Of a stretch of DNA of 64,000 nt, positions 47,305-53,590 are shown one piece after another (within the stretch, counting starts at the first letter, position 1; every line of letters starts with the position of its first letter). The stretch comes from a virus, in IMG/VR virus record IMGVR_UViG_3300030098_006570, positions 62,001-126,000 of that record, one strand, 5' to 3'. The position numbers and the translations under genes are program-made. The notes below the pieces were generated by a model that saw only the letters and a program-made list of their open reading frames with translations, did no database searches and had not been told where the DNA came from.

Positions 47305-48624
47305 TCACAGATTTTGTGCAGCAAAAGTTGCAACCTTAGAACGCTCACCCTTATGAAGGGTAACATGCGAAGCCAGTTCAAACTTCTTGAATTTTTCTAC
47401 CGCATGAGTCAAACCATTCGAGGTGGCATCGATGTAAACATTGTCAATCTGTTCAACATCGCCAGTCAGCACAATTTTGGTTCCTTCTCCTACTCTGGTT
47501 ATTATAGTCTTTAGTTCGTGAGTTGTCAAGTTTTGAGATTCATCGATGATGATGAATGCATTAGAAATTGATCGGCCACGAATATATGTCAGAGCTTCTA
47601 TTTCTATTGTACCCTTTTGCATATAAATGTCAAGGGTTATTTTATCATTTCCCATCAAAAACTGGAGATTATCCTGGATGGGCATAAGCCACGGAGACAT
47701 TTTCTCCTCCATGGTTCCGGGCAGAAACCCTATGTCCTTTCCGAGGGGCTGTACGGGACGTGAGACGATTACACGCGTGTATTCCTGCTTGGACTCGTCT
47801 ATGGTCTGCTCAAGGCCTGCAGCGATCGCACAGATCGTTTTACCGCTACCGGCCTTCCCAATGGCCGTAACAATTTGAATCTGAGGGTCCATCAAGGCAT
47901 CCAGGAGGAATTGCTGTTCTTTATTGCGTGGCTTGATGCCCCATACTTTTTGTTTTCCTGTTATGAGTTGTTTCACCGGGGTGACCGAATTAGTATATCG
48001 ACCGAGCGCAGTCTTTTTTTCATTCGCATTAGAAACCAACATTACATACTGATTCGAATGGAGAGCGTCATTATCAAGATAAACATCTTCCCGTTCATAA
48101 AACCGGTCGATCGTTTGATCATCTACCAAGACTTGGGTATACCCAGTATAGATACTATCACTGTTGTCGACTATTTGATTATTAAGGAAGTCCTGAGACT
48201 CTAAACCCACTGCATCCGCAATGACCCGCATATTGATATCGCGCGATACCAGAATAACTTTGCGCGTATTTTCTCGCTGAGCTTTGAGGGCCGTTGCGAT
48301 AATAAGATGATCTGGGACTTTGGAGTCTAGATCCTCCGGCAAATCTTCGGGCAAGAGTGCCGCTGCATTGATAGATTTGATAATTCCCAATCCTTTGCGG
48401 ATTCGGACCCCTTTCTGGAGTGATCCCGTAGCTCGCAAATCATCCCAGATGCGAATTATTTTACGTGCCTGGGCTCCTACAGGATCCTGACGCTTTTTAT
48501 GCTTGTCCACTTCCTCAAATACCTTGAGGGGAACGTGAATATCATTATTTTCAAATGCGTAGATACATTCTGCGTTTGTCAAATAAACACTGGTATCTAA
48601 AACGTATATCTTTTTACGACTCAT
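47305..48624 (-). CDS. PIN-PhoH ribonuclease-helicase
   Basis: A 439-residue protein with a PIN domain (residues 1-160: D10 in VLDTSVYL, E38/D40 in FEEVDKHK, D129 in LVSRDINMR) followed by a PhoH ATPase (Walker A G256-T263, IGKAGSGKT; Walker B FIIIDESQN). This is the PhoH2 arrangement, a PIN RNase fused to an RNA helicase-like ATPase. Phages often carry phoH genes. It probably remodels or degrades RNA during infection. A 44-base A/T-rich gap with GGCGCGCC precedes the stop of the next gene. Confidence 0.9.
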   Translation of the reverse strand: MSRKKIYVLDTSVYLTNAECIYAFENNDIHVPLKVFEEVDKHKKRQDPVGAQARKIIRIWDDLRATGSLQKGVRIRKGLGIIKSINAAALLPEDLPEDLDSKVPDHLIIATALKAQRENTRKVILVSRDINMRVIADAVGLESQDFLNNQIVDNSDSIYTGYTQVLVDDQTIDRFYEREDVYLDNDALHSNQYVMLVSNANEKKTALGRYTNSVTPVKQLITGKQKVWGIKPRNKEQQFLLDALMDPQIQIVTAIGKAGSGKTICAIAAGLEQTIDESKQEYTRVIVSRPVQPLGKDIGFLPGTMEEKMSPWLMPIQDNLQFLMGNDKITLDIYMQKGTIEIEALTYIRGRSISNAFIIIDESQNLTTHELKTIITRVGEGTKIVLTGDVEQIDNVYIDATSNGLTHAVEKFKKFELASHVTLHKGERSKVATFAAQNL

Positions 48625-48668
48625 AGAGACCCTGCTGACGGTATACTATATAGGGTTGGCGCGCCTTT

Positions 48669-49184
48669 TTAATAGTTTCCCCCTTTGGGCGTCCCATCAC
48701 ACTGGATCACCTCTACACGCGAAGGCTGTAAGTCTCCCTCCGTCGCCACATCACCTACCATGCCGGCGTCTGTCACCAGAGTGGAAGAGCTTTGAACTTT
48801 TCCCCCACCCATATTCCATAGAAGTTGTACGCCTAATTCCTCGCACACATCCATTTCCGGAGTGTTATCGTTTTTGCGATCACCGCCGTTAGCAAAATAA
48901 TCCGGCTTGATCCGCCGGAGCGCTTCGCATACAGTGCCGTCCCTATCATCAACGTTCGTTGTTTCACCAGTTGCTGTAAAGCCCTCTAGAATTTCGCACC
49001 GCTCCTCGAAAGGCATAAAGATATATCCTTTCTTTCGCATCAGCCAGTCATCAGAATTAACGATCACTACCACATGGCCGTGTTGCGCTGCTTCTTGTAT
49101 CATACGGAGATGACCGATATGAACAGGATCGAAGCCTCCCGATACACAAACAACATCATAAGGAGTTTGGGGTAGATTAGTCAT
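48669..49184 (-). CDS. HxGH nucleotidyltransferase (HldE C-domain/GCT-like)
   Basis: About 171 residues; the ATG at 49184 has GAGGAG nine bases upstream and overlaps the preceding gene by eight bases, so a longer frame from 49391 is not used. SGGFDPVHIGHLRMIQEA contains the HxGH nucleotidyl-transfer motif; VNSDDWLMRKKG, ERCEIL and YFANGGDRKND follow as in the adenylyltransferase half of HldE and in glycerol-phosphate cytidylyltransferases. It would activate a sugar or polyol phosphate with ATP or CTP; the substrate is unknown. Confidence 0.82.
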   Translation of the reverse strand: MTNLPQTPYDVVCVSGGFDPVHIGHLRMIQEAAQHGHVVVIVNSDDWLMRKKGYIFMPFEERCEILEGFTATGETTNVDDRDGTVCEALRRIKPDYFANGGDRKNDNTPEMDVCEELGVQLLWNMGGGKVQSSSTLVTDAGMVGDVATEGDLQPSRVEVIQCDGTPKGGNY

Positions 49185-49422
49185 TAGAGGGCTCCTCGGC
49201 GGCCTCTGGCCCCACAAAATAACGATTGATAGCGCCAATAGCCTCGTCAGCTTCCGCCAAGCGGGCGACAGCCCCAGCAATTTCCCCCACGATGTCAGGA
49301 TGCTCACCCACCCCCACAGGACGAGTGAGATACAACTCAATGGTGGCCAAAGCCTCCTGACGCTTGGCGTCAAACCTCGCGAGGGTGGCACTCATAAACC
49401 GGTTAGTAAGTATATTGGACAT
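49177..49422 (-). CDS. Small phage protein, unknown function
   Basis: An 81-residue, mostly helical protein starting MSNILTNRFMSATLARF with an acidic end (GPEAAEEPSND). It follows the tRNA-Asn gene by 18 bases and overlaps the HxGH nucleotidyltransferase by eight. The start has GAAAGGAAAATATT. No family recognised. Confidence 0.6.
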   Translation of the reverse strand: MSNILTNRFMSATLARFDAKRQEALATIELYLTRPVGVGEHPDIVGEIAGAVARLAEADEAIGAINRYFVGPEAAEEPSND

Positions 49423-49440
49423 AATATTTTCCTTTCGTTA

Positions 49441-49516
49441 TGGCTGCGGCCGCTGGGCTCGAACCAGCGACCCGTTGATTAACAGTCAACTGCTCTACCA
49501 ACTGAGCTATACCGCA
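49441..49516 (-). tRNA. trnN: tRNA-Asn (anticodon GTT)
   Basis: A full cloverleaf: acceptor TGCGGTA/GGCCGCA (last pair A-G mismatched), D-stem GCTC/GAGC, anticodon stem GTTGA/TCAAC with loop CTGTTAA (anticodon GTT, Asn), T-stem GCTGG/CCAGC with loop TTCGAGC, discriminator G and encoded CCA. The gene abuts the stop codon of the membrane-protein gene at 49517. It probably helps translate AAC/AAT-rich structural genes. Confidence 0.92.
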
Positions 49517-49783
49517 CTATTCTTCTTTTTGCAAGTATACAACATTTCCTTCTTCTCTAAAAGTTTTTATTTCCTCTACAATCTCTTCTATTTCTTCCAC
49601 TTCCCACGGCATGGGGATTAAGCCGTGATGTGACATTCCTACTTCTAAATAATTCAAGCGTCTCCAGACATTAGAATTAATTTTTTCCTGATACTTCTGA
49701 ATCTTAGTTAGTACCCACAGCGTGATCACATTGAAAAAGAATCCTAATATGGCTATAAATAATACTAATTCAACTGTCATCAT
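49517..49783 (-). CDS. Small membrane protein, paralogue of the one at 31471
   Basis: An 88-residue protein with an N-terminal membrane segment (VELVLFIAILGFFFNVITLW) followed by a helical acidic part (EVEEIEEIVEEIKTF). The SHHGLIPMPWEVEEI motif resembles SYHGEPMIEELMHR in the protein at 31471-31806. Its stop codon is directly followed by the tRNA-Asn 5' end. Overlaps the DUF2452-like gene by 14 bases. Function unknown. Confidence 0.65.
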   Translation of the reverse strand: MMTVELVLFIAILGFFFNVITLWVLTKIQKYQEKINSNVWRRLNYLEVGMSHHGLIPMPWEVEEIEEIVEEIKTFREEGNVVYLQKEE

Positions 49784-50231
49784 TTTCTGGCTGTTCTACA
49801 ACCTCCCACGTTTGATCGGGAAGTAATTCGACCTCAGCCAGAAAAGTACCGGGATCCACCCGGTGCCAGTATTGGGGCGCTATCAACGAAAGAAAATGAC
49901 TTTGGTCTTTTCTTTGATACAAATAATAATGCTCTCCAATCACGGGCTCTATGTTAAAATCCGCCTCATAAATAACCTTTGAGACGTTTACTCGTTCTTG
50001 TACTTCTTTTGCTTGTTCCATAATTATTTCTGCCTGTTTCTTAAGTTTTTCTATTTCTTTTTCCGCATATTTCTCGGCCGCGGAAATGGCCCGGCCCTTC
50101 AGGGTACTCATATCATTAGGCACGATAGCAGGAGCGCCCACATTCGTCCCATAGGGTTTTATATTAGCATCAAATTCTTCCGTCTCATAGTTATACACTA
50201 CATTATCTGCAAATTTTTTATCTTTTGCCAT
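49770..50231 (-). CDS. DUF2452-like protein
   Basis: About 153 residues starting MAKDKKFADNVVYNYE; the ATG at 50231 has AGAAGG and follows the QueF-like stop, so the upstream start at 50270 is not used. A long helix (ISAAEKYAEKEIEKLKKQ) leads to the conserved part FNIEPVIGEHYYLYQRKDQS and SLIAPQYWHR, the pattern I associate with the DUF2452 family. It is acidic at the C-terminus. The family has no known function. Confidence 0.72.
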   Translation of the reverse strand: MAKDKKFADNVVYNYETEEFDANIKPYGTNVGAPAIVPNDMSTLKGRAISAAEKYAEKEIEKLKKQAEIIMEQAKEVQERVNVSKVIYEADFNIEPVIGEHYYLYQRKDQSHFLSLIAPQYWHRVDPGTFLAEVELLPDQTWEVVEQPENDDS

Positions 50232-50242
50232 TCGATTGCCTT

Positions 50243-50650
50243 CTACCAACGATGATCCTTTCCGGCCCAATCTTTAAATTTTTCTTCCCCGCCGCGAATC
50301 GCCCAATCCGAATCAATAGTAAGTTTGGAGGAAAGGCCTCCCCGGGGGTTGAAATCCATTTCCAAACGCAAACGATTCGGCTCGTAGACTTCTTTCAAAT
50401 CATCATAAACCACATTGATGAGCCGCTCATACGAAAGCAGCCGATTGCGAAAATCCTGAAAATACTTTTTTAGGGATTTCAACTCAATTATACTATCTTT
50501 GGGATAAAAGACAATCCAAACCGTTGCAAAATCCGGCTGGTCCTTGACCCCAATAAAAGTAACCTCCGGGTTCTTGATATTTATTTCATAACCATCCCCT
50601 GAAGGGTTTGGCAAAGTCTTGAGCAGCGACTTATTACTCCATGTTCTCAT
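50243..50650 (-). CDS. QueF-like tunnelling-fold protein without catalytic Cys
   Basis: A 135-residue protein. NPEVTFIGVKDQPDFATVWI aligns with the QueF block [20 protein letters not shown], and ELKSLKKYFQDFRN plus FNPRGGLS match ESKSLKLYLFSFRN and FTPRGGIS. QueF reduces preQ0 to preQ1 through an active-site Cys; here that position is Gly. The QPDF aspartate and the substrate-binding Glu region (SYERLIN) are kept. It may bind a deazaguanine or pterin, or carry out another tunnelling-fold reaction. Adjacent to tRNA-Thr, so a base-modification role is tempting but unproven. Confidence 0.8.
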   Translation of the reverse strand: MRTWSNKSLLKTLPNPSGDGYEINIKNPEVTFIGVKDQPDFATVWIVFYPKDSIIELKSLKKYFQDFRNRLLSYERLINVVYDDLKEVYEPNRLRLEMDFNPRGGLSSKLTIDSDWAIRGGEEKFKDWAGKDHRW

Positions 50651-50660
50651 ATATTCTCCT

Positions 50661-50736
50661 TGGTGCCGGCGCCACGAATCGAACGCGGGACCTGCGGGTT
50701 ACAAAACCGCTGCTCTACCAACTGAGCTACACCGGC
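50661..50736 (-). tRNA. trnT: tRNA-Thr (anticodon TGT)
   Basis: A full cloverleaf: acceptor GCCGGTG/CGCCGGC, D-stem GCTC/GAGC, anticodon arm GCGGT TTTGTAA CCCGC (anticodon TGT, Thr; the inner stem pair is T-C), T-stem CCGCG/CGTGG with loop TTCGATT, discriminator A and encoded CCA. The stop codon of the class II aldolase gene lies inside its 5' end, at TA of the GTGTAGCTC segment. Confidence 0.92.
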
Positions 50737-51347
50737 GTTTTATTCATTATACTAGGTCTGACCCCAGAATTCAAGACAATTTGGCAAATGTGTTCCAGAC
50801 GCTCTATGTGCTCAAAGGCGTCCCATGGATTTTTTCCGACCGCACATACTCCATGATTTCCTTGTCCCACCACATCGTATTCCGGCTTGCCCGGGCGTAC
50901 GCCCAAGGCTTTAGAAGTAGCATCCGCCAAGGCCTGAGAGACCGCTGGGAGCACTGGAACATTGGGGCCCACGCGCGTGTACCTATAGATCTCGGGAAAC
51001 TGGCTCGCCATGATCTTGAGATCCCAACCGGCGTACATTGCTGCCACGATATTAGTGGAATGTACATGGAGAACACAGCGAGTCCTCACCGCGTCTTTTA
51101 AAATCTGCCAGTGCATCTCTAGCTCCCCAGAAGGGTTTTCCACCCAGGGCTTGTCAGCCAACGAGCCGTCTTCCGCAATGCGAATAGATTTAATAAACTC
51201 GGGATATATCAGATTCTTTCTCACCCCAGAGGGAGTGATATATATTTTCCGATCGCCACTCTTACGGAGTGAACAGTTGCCATCGCGCGTAGTTATCCAC
51301 CCACGCTTATAACACTCTCTCATCACATCGCCGATTGCTGTTATCAT
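50727..51347 (-). CDS. Class II aldolase/adducin-like protein
   Basis: A 206-residue protein with class II aldolase features: TTRDGNCSLRKSGDRKIYITP (substrate phosphate loop equivalent of GNVSVR), the zinc histidine pair LHVHSTNIVAAMY and QGNHGVCAVG late in the sequence. Relatives include fuculose-phosphate and ribulose-phosphate enzymes and MtnB; the substrate cannot be told. Its last codons ACG CCG GTG TAG are part of the tRNA-Thr 5' end, an overlap of ten bases. The start lacks a clear Shine-Dalgarno site. Confidence 0.82.
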   Translation of the reverse strand: MITAIGDVMRECYKRGWITTRDGNCSLRKSGDRKIYITPSGVRKNLIYPEFIKSIRIAEDGSLADKPWVENPSGELEMHWQILKDAVRTRCVLHVHSTNIVAAMYAGWDLKIMASQFPEIYRYTRVGPNVPVLPAVSQALADATSKALGVRPGKPEYDVVGQGNHGVCAVGKNPWDAFEHIERLEHICQIVLNSGVRPSIMNKTPV

Positions 51348-51352
51348 TATTG

Positions 51353-51616
51353 CTATGTATGGTAAAGCGGATCTTTCTTTCTCTCTTCTTCCGCGTCTTC
51401 ATAAGTTAGGACATGCGTAGGATACCTTACGATAGTATATAGGCCATGAAAGTTGCCGGGAATCTGAGCGCGAATCATTGAAGCCTCTTCCTTGCATGTC
51501 GCATCGATATAAAGTGTAAGCCCCATTGTACCTGGCTGAATATCATACATAGCGTCAGCACCCCATTCAAGCGCGGCTTCTAAGATGATATTGTCTCTTT
51601 CGAGTTGTGAAATCAC
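51353..51616 (-). CDS. Small phage protein, unknown function
   Basis: An 87-residue protein starting at GTG, sharing one base with the preceding stop (TAGTG). It alternates helices and strands (GLTLYIDATCKEEASMI, then YTIVRYPTHVLTYEDAEEE) and has an acidic end. No family recognised. Five bases before the aldolase gene. Confidence 0.6.
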   Translation of the reverse strand: MISQLERDNIILEAALEWGADAMYDIQPGTMGLTLYIDATCKEEASMIRAQIPGNFHGLYTIVRYPTHVLTYEDAEEERKKDPLYHT

Positions 51617-51804
51617 TAGTTTTTCTTTCTTCTAGTCTTTTTATGAAGCTTTTCAAACAAAAGCTTTTTCCAGAGGGTTGCTTCAATTTCTTCTTTAGGC
51701 ATATTGAGAGAATAAAGACCGGCCAAAATTAAGCGAATTTCTCGATTGGACAAATAAACAGTCTTCAAGAAAGCCGGTAGTTTTTTTCCATTTTGGTCCG
51801 ACAC
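51616..51804 (-). CDS. Small basic protein under possible hairpin control
   Basis: A 62-residue protein starting MSDQNGKKLPAFLKT at a GTG, preceded by a strong AAGGAG. The C-terminus is basic (FEKLHKKTRRKKN), suggesting nucleic-acid contact. Both the ribosome binding site and the start codon can pair with an upstream segment (51835-51845), and a candidate late-promoter box lies between the arms. Function unknown; regulation is the notable point. Confidence 0.6.
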   Translation of the reverse strand: MSDQNGKKLPAFLKTVYLSNREIRLILAGLYSLNMPKEEIEATLWKKLLFEKLHKKTRRKKN

Positions 51805-51845
51805 GATATTGATCTCCTTGCATCACTAAATAGTGTGTCGGAGAT
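51797..51845 (-). promoter_or_regulatory. Start-codon hairpin with promoter box in its loop
   Basis: In the transcript, the segment ATCTCCGACAC (from 51845 to 51835) can pair in two ways downstream: ATCTCC with GGAGAT (the ribosome binding site, 51817-51812) or TCCGACAC with GTGTCGGA (the start codon region, 51804-51797). The candidate late-promoter box at 51827-51833 lies in the loop, so a transcript starting after it would lack the 5' arm and be free for translation. This is the same logic as T4 lysozyme gene e, but here it is inferred from sequence alone. Confidence 0.55.
51827..51833 (-). promoter_or_regulatory. Candidate late-promoter box (CACTATTTAGTG)
   Basis: CTATTTA within the palindrome CACTATTTAGTG, 22 nt before the GTG start of the 62-residue protein and inside a larger hairpin. 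The same spacing is seen at 1154, 54784 and 60201. Promoter function is inferred. Confidence 0.42.
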
Positions 51846-51867
51846 TCTTTTTACTATATTGTGGCGT

Positions 51868-52134
51868 CTACTTCTTTCGTCGTTTCTTGGACAACTTAGC
51901 TTTCCGACGCTTCTTTTCTTCACGTTTAGCGATTGAGGGATCCGTGCGAGTCTTGACCGCATAGAACTTACGATTTGGGGGTCCTTGATAGTGGACCTTC
52001 ACTTGGAGATCTTCTTGTCCTGCTAGTTCATTTCTCTTGGCGTCAGCGCCGTCGAATGTGGGGAAACGGCCCACGATATTCCATGTTGGCCCGTCGGTGT
52101 GTTGCGGCGCCATTTCTACTTCTTCAGTACTCAT
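51868..52134 (-). CDS. Small basic phage protein with conserved core
   Basis: About 88 residues starting MSTEEVEMAPQHTDG; the ATG at 52134 has GGAAGGAAAAAGG and forms an ATGA overlap with the upstream gene, so an earlier in-frame start at 52173 is not used. The core WNIVGRFPTFDGADAKRNEL followed by VKVHYQGPPNRKFYAVKTR reads like a short beta-alpha-beta unit; the last 28 residues are very basic (KREEKKRRKAKLSKKRRKK). Probably nucleic-acid-associated; no known function. Confidence 0.65.
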   Translation of the reverse strand: MSTEEVEMAPQHTDGPTWNIVGRFPTFDGADAKRNELAGQEDLQVKVHYQGPPNRKFYAVKTRTDPSIAKREEKKRRKAKLSKKRRKK

Positions 52135-52358
52135 CCTTTTTCCTTCCATAGATAAGTTGCATCCATTGGCCAATAAACATCTTGACCAGTGTCTAATACT
52201 TGTATTTTATAGATTGTGATAGATTTGTCAAGTACTAATCCTACAAAAGTTCTTTTTCCGGCGTTAGCGTCTCTTTTGGCAACATCCACACAGATGACCA
52301 GATCGCCTACCTCCGCGCTTTTTGTAGTCCTTCCGTATCCCAACCGCCCATCATCCAC
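52131..52358 (-). CDS. Small SH3/KOW-like phage protein
   Basis: A 75-residue frame. The core VGDLVICVDVAKRD, then TFVGLVLDKSITIYKIQVLD, then DVYWPMDATYLWK is typical of small phage beta-barrels of the VGDLV type. The GTG start at 52358 overlaps the metalloprotease end by 52 bases and lacks a good site; translation may in fact start nearer the VGDLV segment, where a GGAGGT is visible. The 3' boundary is firm (ATGA with the next gene). Confidence 0.55.
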   Translation of the reverse strand: MDDGRLGYGRTTKSAEVGDLVICVDVAKRDANAGKRTFVGLVLDKSITIYKIQVLDTGQDVYWPMDATYLWKEKG

Positions 52359-52891
52359 TTTTCGTTCATGAGGTGATTAATCTTGTTAAAATGGAGAAAA
52401 CCGAGGGCATGCCCTAGTTCGTGTTCGAGGACAGTCTCCCTTACATCTGGTCTTAAATAAATAACTGCGTATTCCACCTGGTTTGTTGTGTTGTCAATAA
52501 AGAAGTGCGTTTGTGCTAGAGCTGTCTCTTCCATTTTTACGCCCAAGGTCACCATATGGATTATGATATAACCTTTGGGAGTCTCGCTTAGACACTTATT
52601 GAGCGGATCATGTTTATATTGTGTATTATAAAAACGATATCCCAAATCTTTCCAGAAGCTTACAGCCTTATCAACCTGACTCTTTGTTACTGGTGCATGT
52701 TCGCAAACAATAACCGTGGGGGTTAGTCCCCATTTGGCAGCTTGCGGAGGCCTATCGTTTACTAAAGGTATTCTGTCATAGTTACTAATATAGGGACCAG
52801 CAGAAGCCGGGACAGCTAGCAGTACTATTGACAAACTAAAAGAAACTACATAAACAAGTGTTCCTAGCGCTATCCGGATAGTATCACTCAT
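52307..52891 (-). CDS. Exported metzincin-type zinc protease
   Basis: A 194-residue protein with an N-terminal signal or anchor segment (about residues 8-30, ending ASA before GPY) and a full metzincin motif H157-E158-LG-H161-ALGF-L-H167, with a Met-turn-like HLMNE at 173-177. Matrixin-type zinc proteases have this three-histidine pattern. It would be exported to the periplasm or surface, or act on the envelope. The preceding gene encodes a lipoprotein and a promoter lies upstream of both. The start has a weak ribosome binding site. Confidence 0.82.
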   Translation of the reverse strand: MSDTIRIALGTLVYVVSFSLSIVLLAVPASAGPYISNYDRIPLVNDRPPQAAKWGLTPTVIVCEHAPVTKSQVDKAVSFWKDLGYRFYNTQYKHDPLNKCLSETPKGYIIIHMVTLGVKMEETALAQTHFFIDNTTNQVEYAVIYLRPDVRETVLEHELGHALGFLHFNKINHLMNEKWMMGGWDTEGLQKARR

Positions 52892-52898
52892 ATAATAT

Positions 52899-53417
52899 TT
52901 AGTTGAAAAAACCAGTTTTGTGATAAACTGTGCCGGAAACTCTTATAGATTCTCCCTCCGGAGGTGGTATATAGATGGTGAGAGCCTGATGATCTTTGTC
53001 TGGTGGGCGCCATATTATCTGCAGAGCGTTAGATTCTGGCGCCCATATCGAATCGAACTCGTTGCCGATATTATTTTCATAGTGATTGTAACAATTATAA
53101 TTATTATTAGTAAGACTCGCGATTAAAGTATCATGCAAGTCATAACCTGAATTAAGGATTACATCCCTGCCACAGATGGAAAAGAATTGCTCTTCCTCTG
53201 TGTCTCTTTCAATAGCTAGGCTGACGAATCCAGATAGCAGTGGAGTGTCGAGTTGCTTATCGCACCAAAAGACCAATGTACTGGGGCCTTCATTTTTACT
53301 CCACCAGCAGTCCATGATTGCATATTCTTCACCGTATTCTTGAATTCTAATCTCCTCTTCCCCTATATTAGAGCAAGAACAAAGTAGAAGTAGTAAGCAA
53401 ATTACAATCTTATTCAC
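52899..53417 (-). CDS. Predicted lipoprotein
   Basis: A 172-residue protein with a short hydrophobic N-terminus (VICLLLLLCSCS), where C15 follows L-C-S, a lipobox-like site. The mature part is acidic and beta-like with several Cys (CWWSKNEGPS, CDKQLD, SICGRD, NYNCYNHY). It would be anchored in the inner or outer membrane, possibly a superinfection or surface factor, or a partner of the adjacent exported protease. A sigma70-like promoter lies just upstream. Confidence 0.68.
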   Translation of the reverse strand: MNKIVICLLLLLCSCSNIGEEEIRIQEYGEEYAIMDCWWSKNEGPSTLVFWCDKQLDTPLLSGFVSLAIERDTEEEQFFSICGRDVILNSGYDLHDTLIASLTNNNYNCYNHYENNIGNEFDSIWAPESNALQIIWRPPDKDHQALTIYIPPPEGESIRVSGTVYHKTGFFN

Positions 53418-53431
53418 CTTATATTAATTAT

Positions 53432-53460
53432 AATATAATAAAGTTATTTGTAAGATGCAA
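53432..53460 (-). promoter_or_regulatory. Sigma70-like promoter for lipoprotein and protease genes
   Basis: TTGCAT at 53460-53455 and TATATT at 53437-53432 are separated by 17 bases on the minus strand; TATAAT also occurs a few bases on. The box lies in the A/T-rich gap between the tmRNA-like RNA and the lipoprotein start at 53417, so a short leader would result. It could let these two genes be expressed by host polymerase early in infection. Confidence 0.5.
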
Positions 53461-53476
53461 GCAAAAAGTATATTAT

Positions 53477-53559
53477 TGGTGGAGGTGCACGGAGTCGAAC
53501 CGTGGTCCTGAGAATGCCATTGCAGGATTTAATCTCAGTCGAATTCCCAAACCACCCCC
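53477..53559 (-). ncRNA. Minimal tmRNA-like RNA without a tag region
   Basis: An 83-nt RNA with a tRNA-like end matching tmRNA: acceptor GGGGGTG/CACCTCC with G3-U70 (the alanine identity pair), discriminator A and encoded CCA; T-stem CACGG/CCGTG with loop TTCGACT; and a D-loop without a D-stem, TTTGGGAATTCGACTG, closely matching the tmRNA string TTCTGG-ATTCGACGG. GGAC stands before the T-stem as in tmRNA. Instead of the 250-nt mRNA-like domain and pseudoknots there is only a stem CTGAGA/TCTCAG closing a 19-nt loop. It is not a normal tRNA and has no tag frame. Confidence 0.75.
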
Positions 53560-53590
53560 ATTTAGTCCTTGACAGGCCAAAATAATTAGG

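Noticed and set aside
49177-49391. Extended 240-residue form of the HxGH nucleotidyltransferase
   Set aside because: The extra N-terminus overlaps another gene in a different frame and is hydrophobic/Arg-rich shadow sequence; the ATG at 49184 with GAGGAG is correct.
53477-53559. A tRNA-Ala with TGC anticodon
   Set aside because: The string TGC occurs, but there is no D-stem, no normal anticodon stem around it, and the D-loop and T-arm flank match tmRNA rather than tRNA.
53477-53559. An attachment site made of the tmRNA 3' end
   Set aside because: Both 5' and 3' halves are present and pair with each other, and no integrase is seen in the window, so an att remnant does not explain it.
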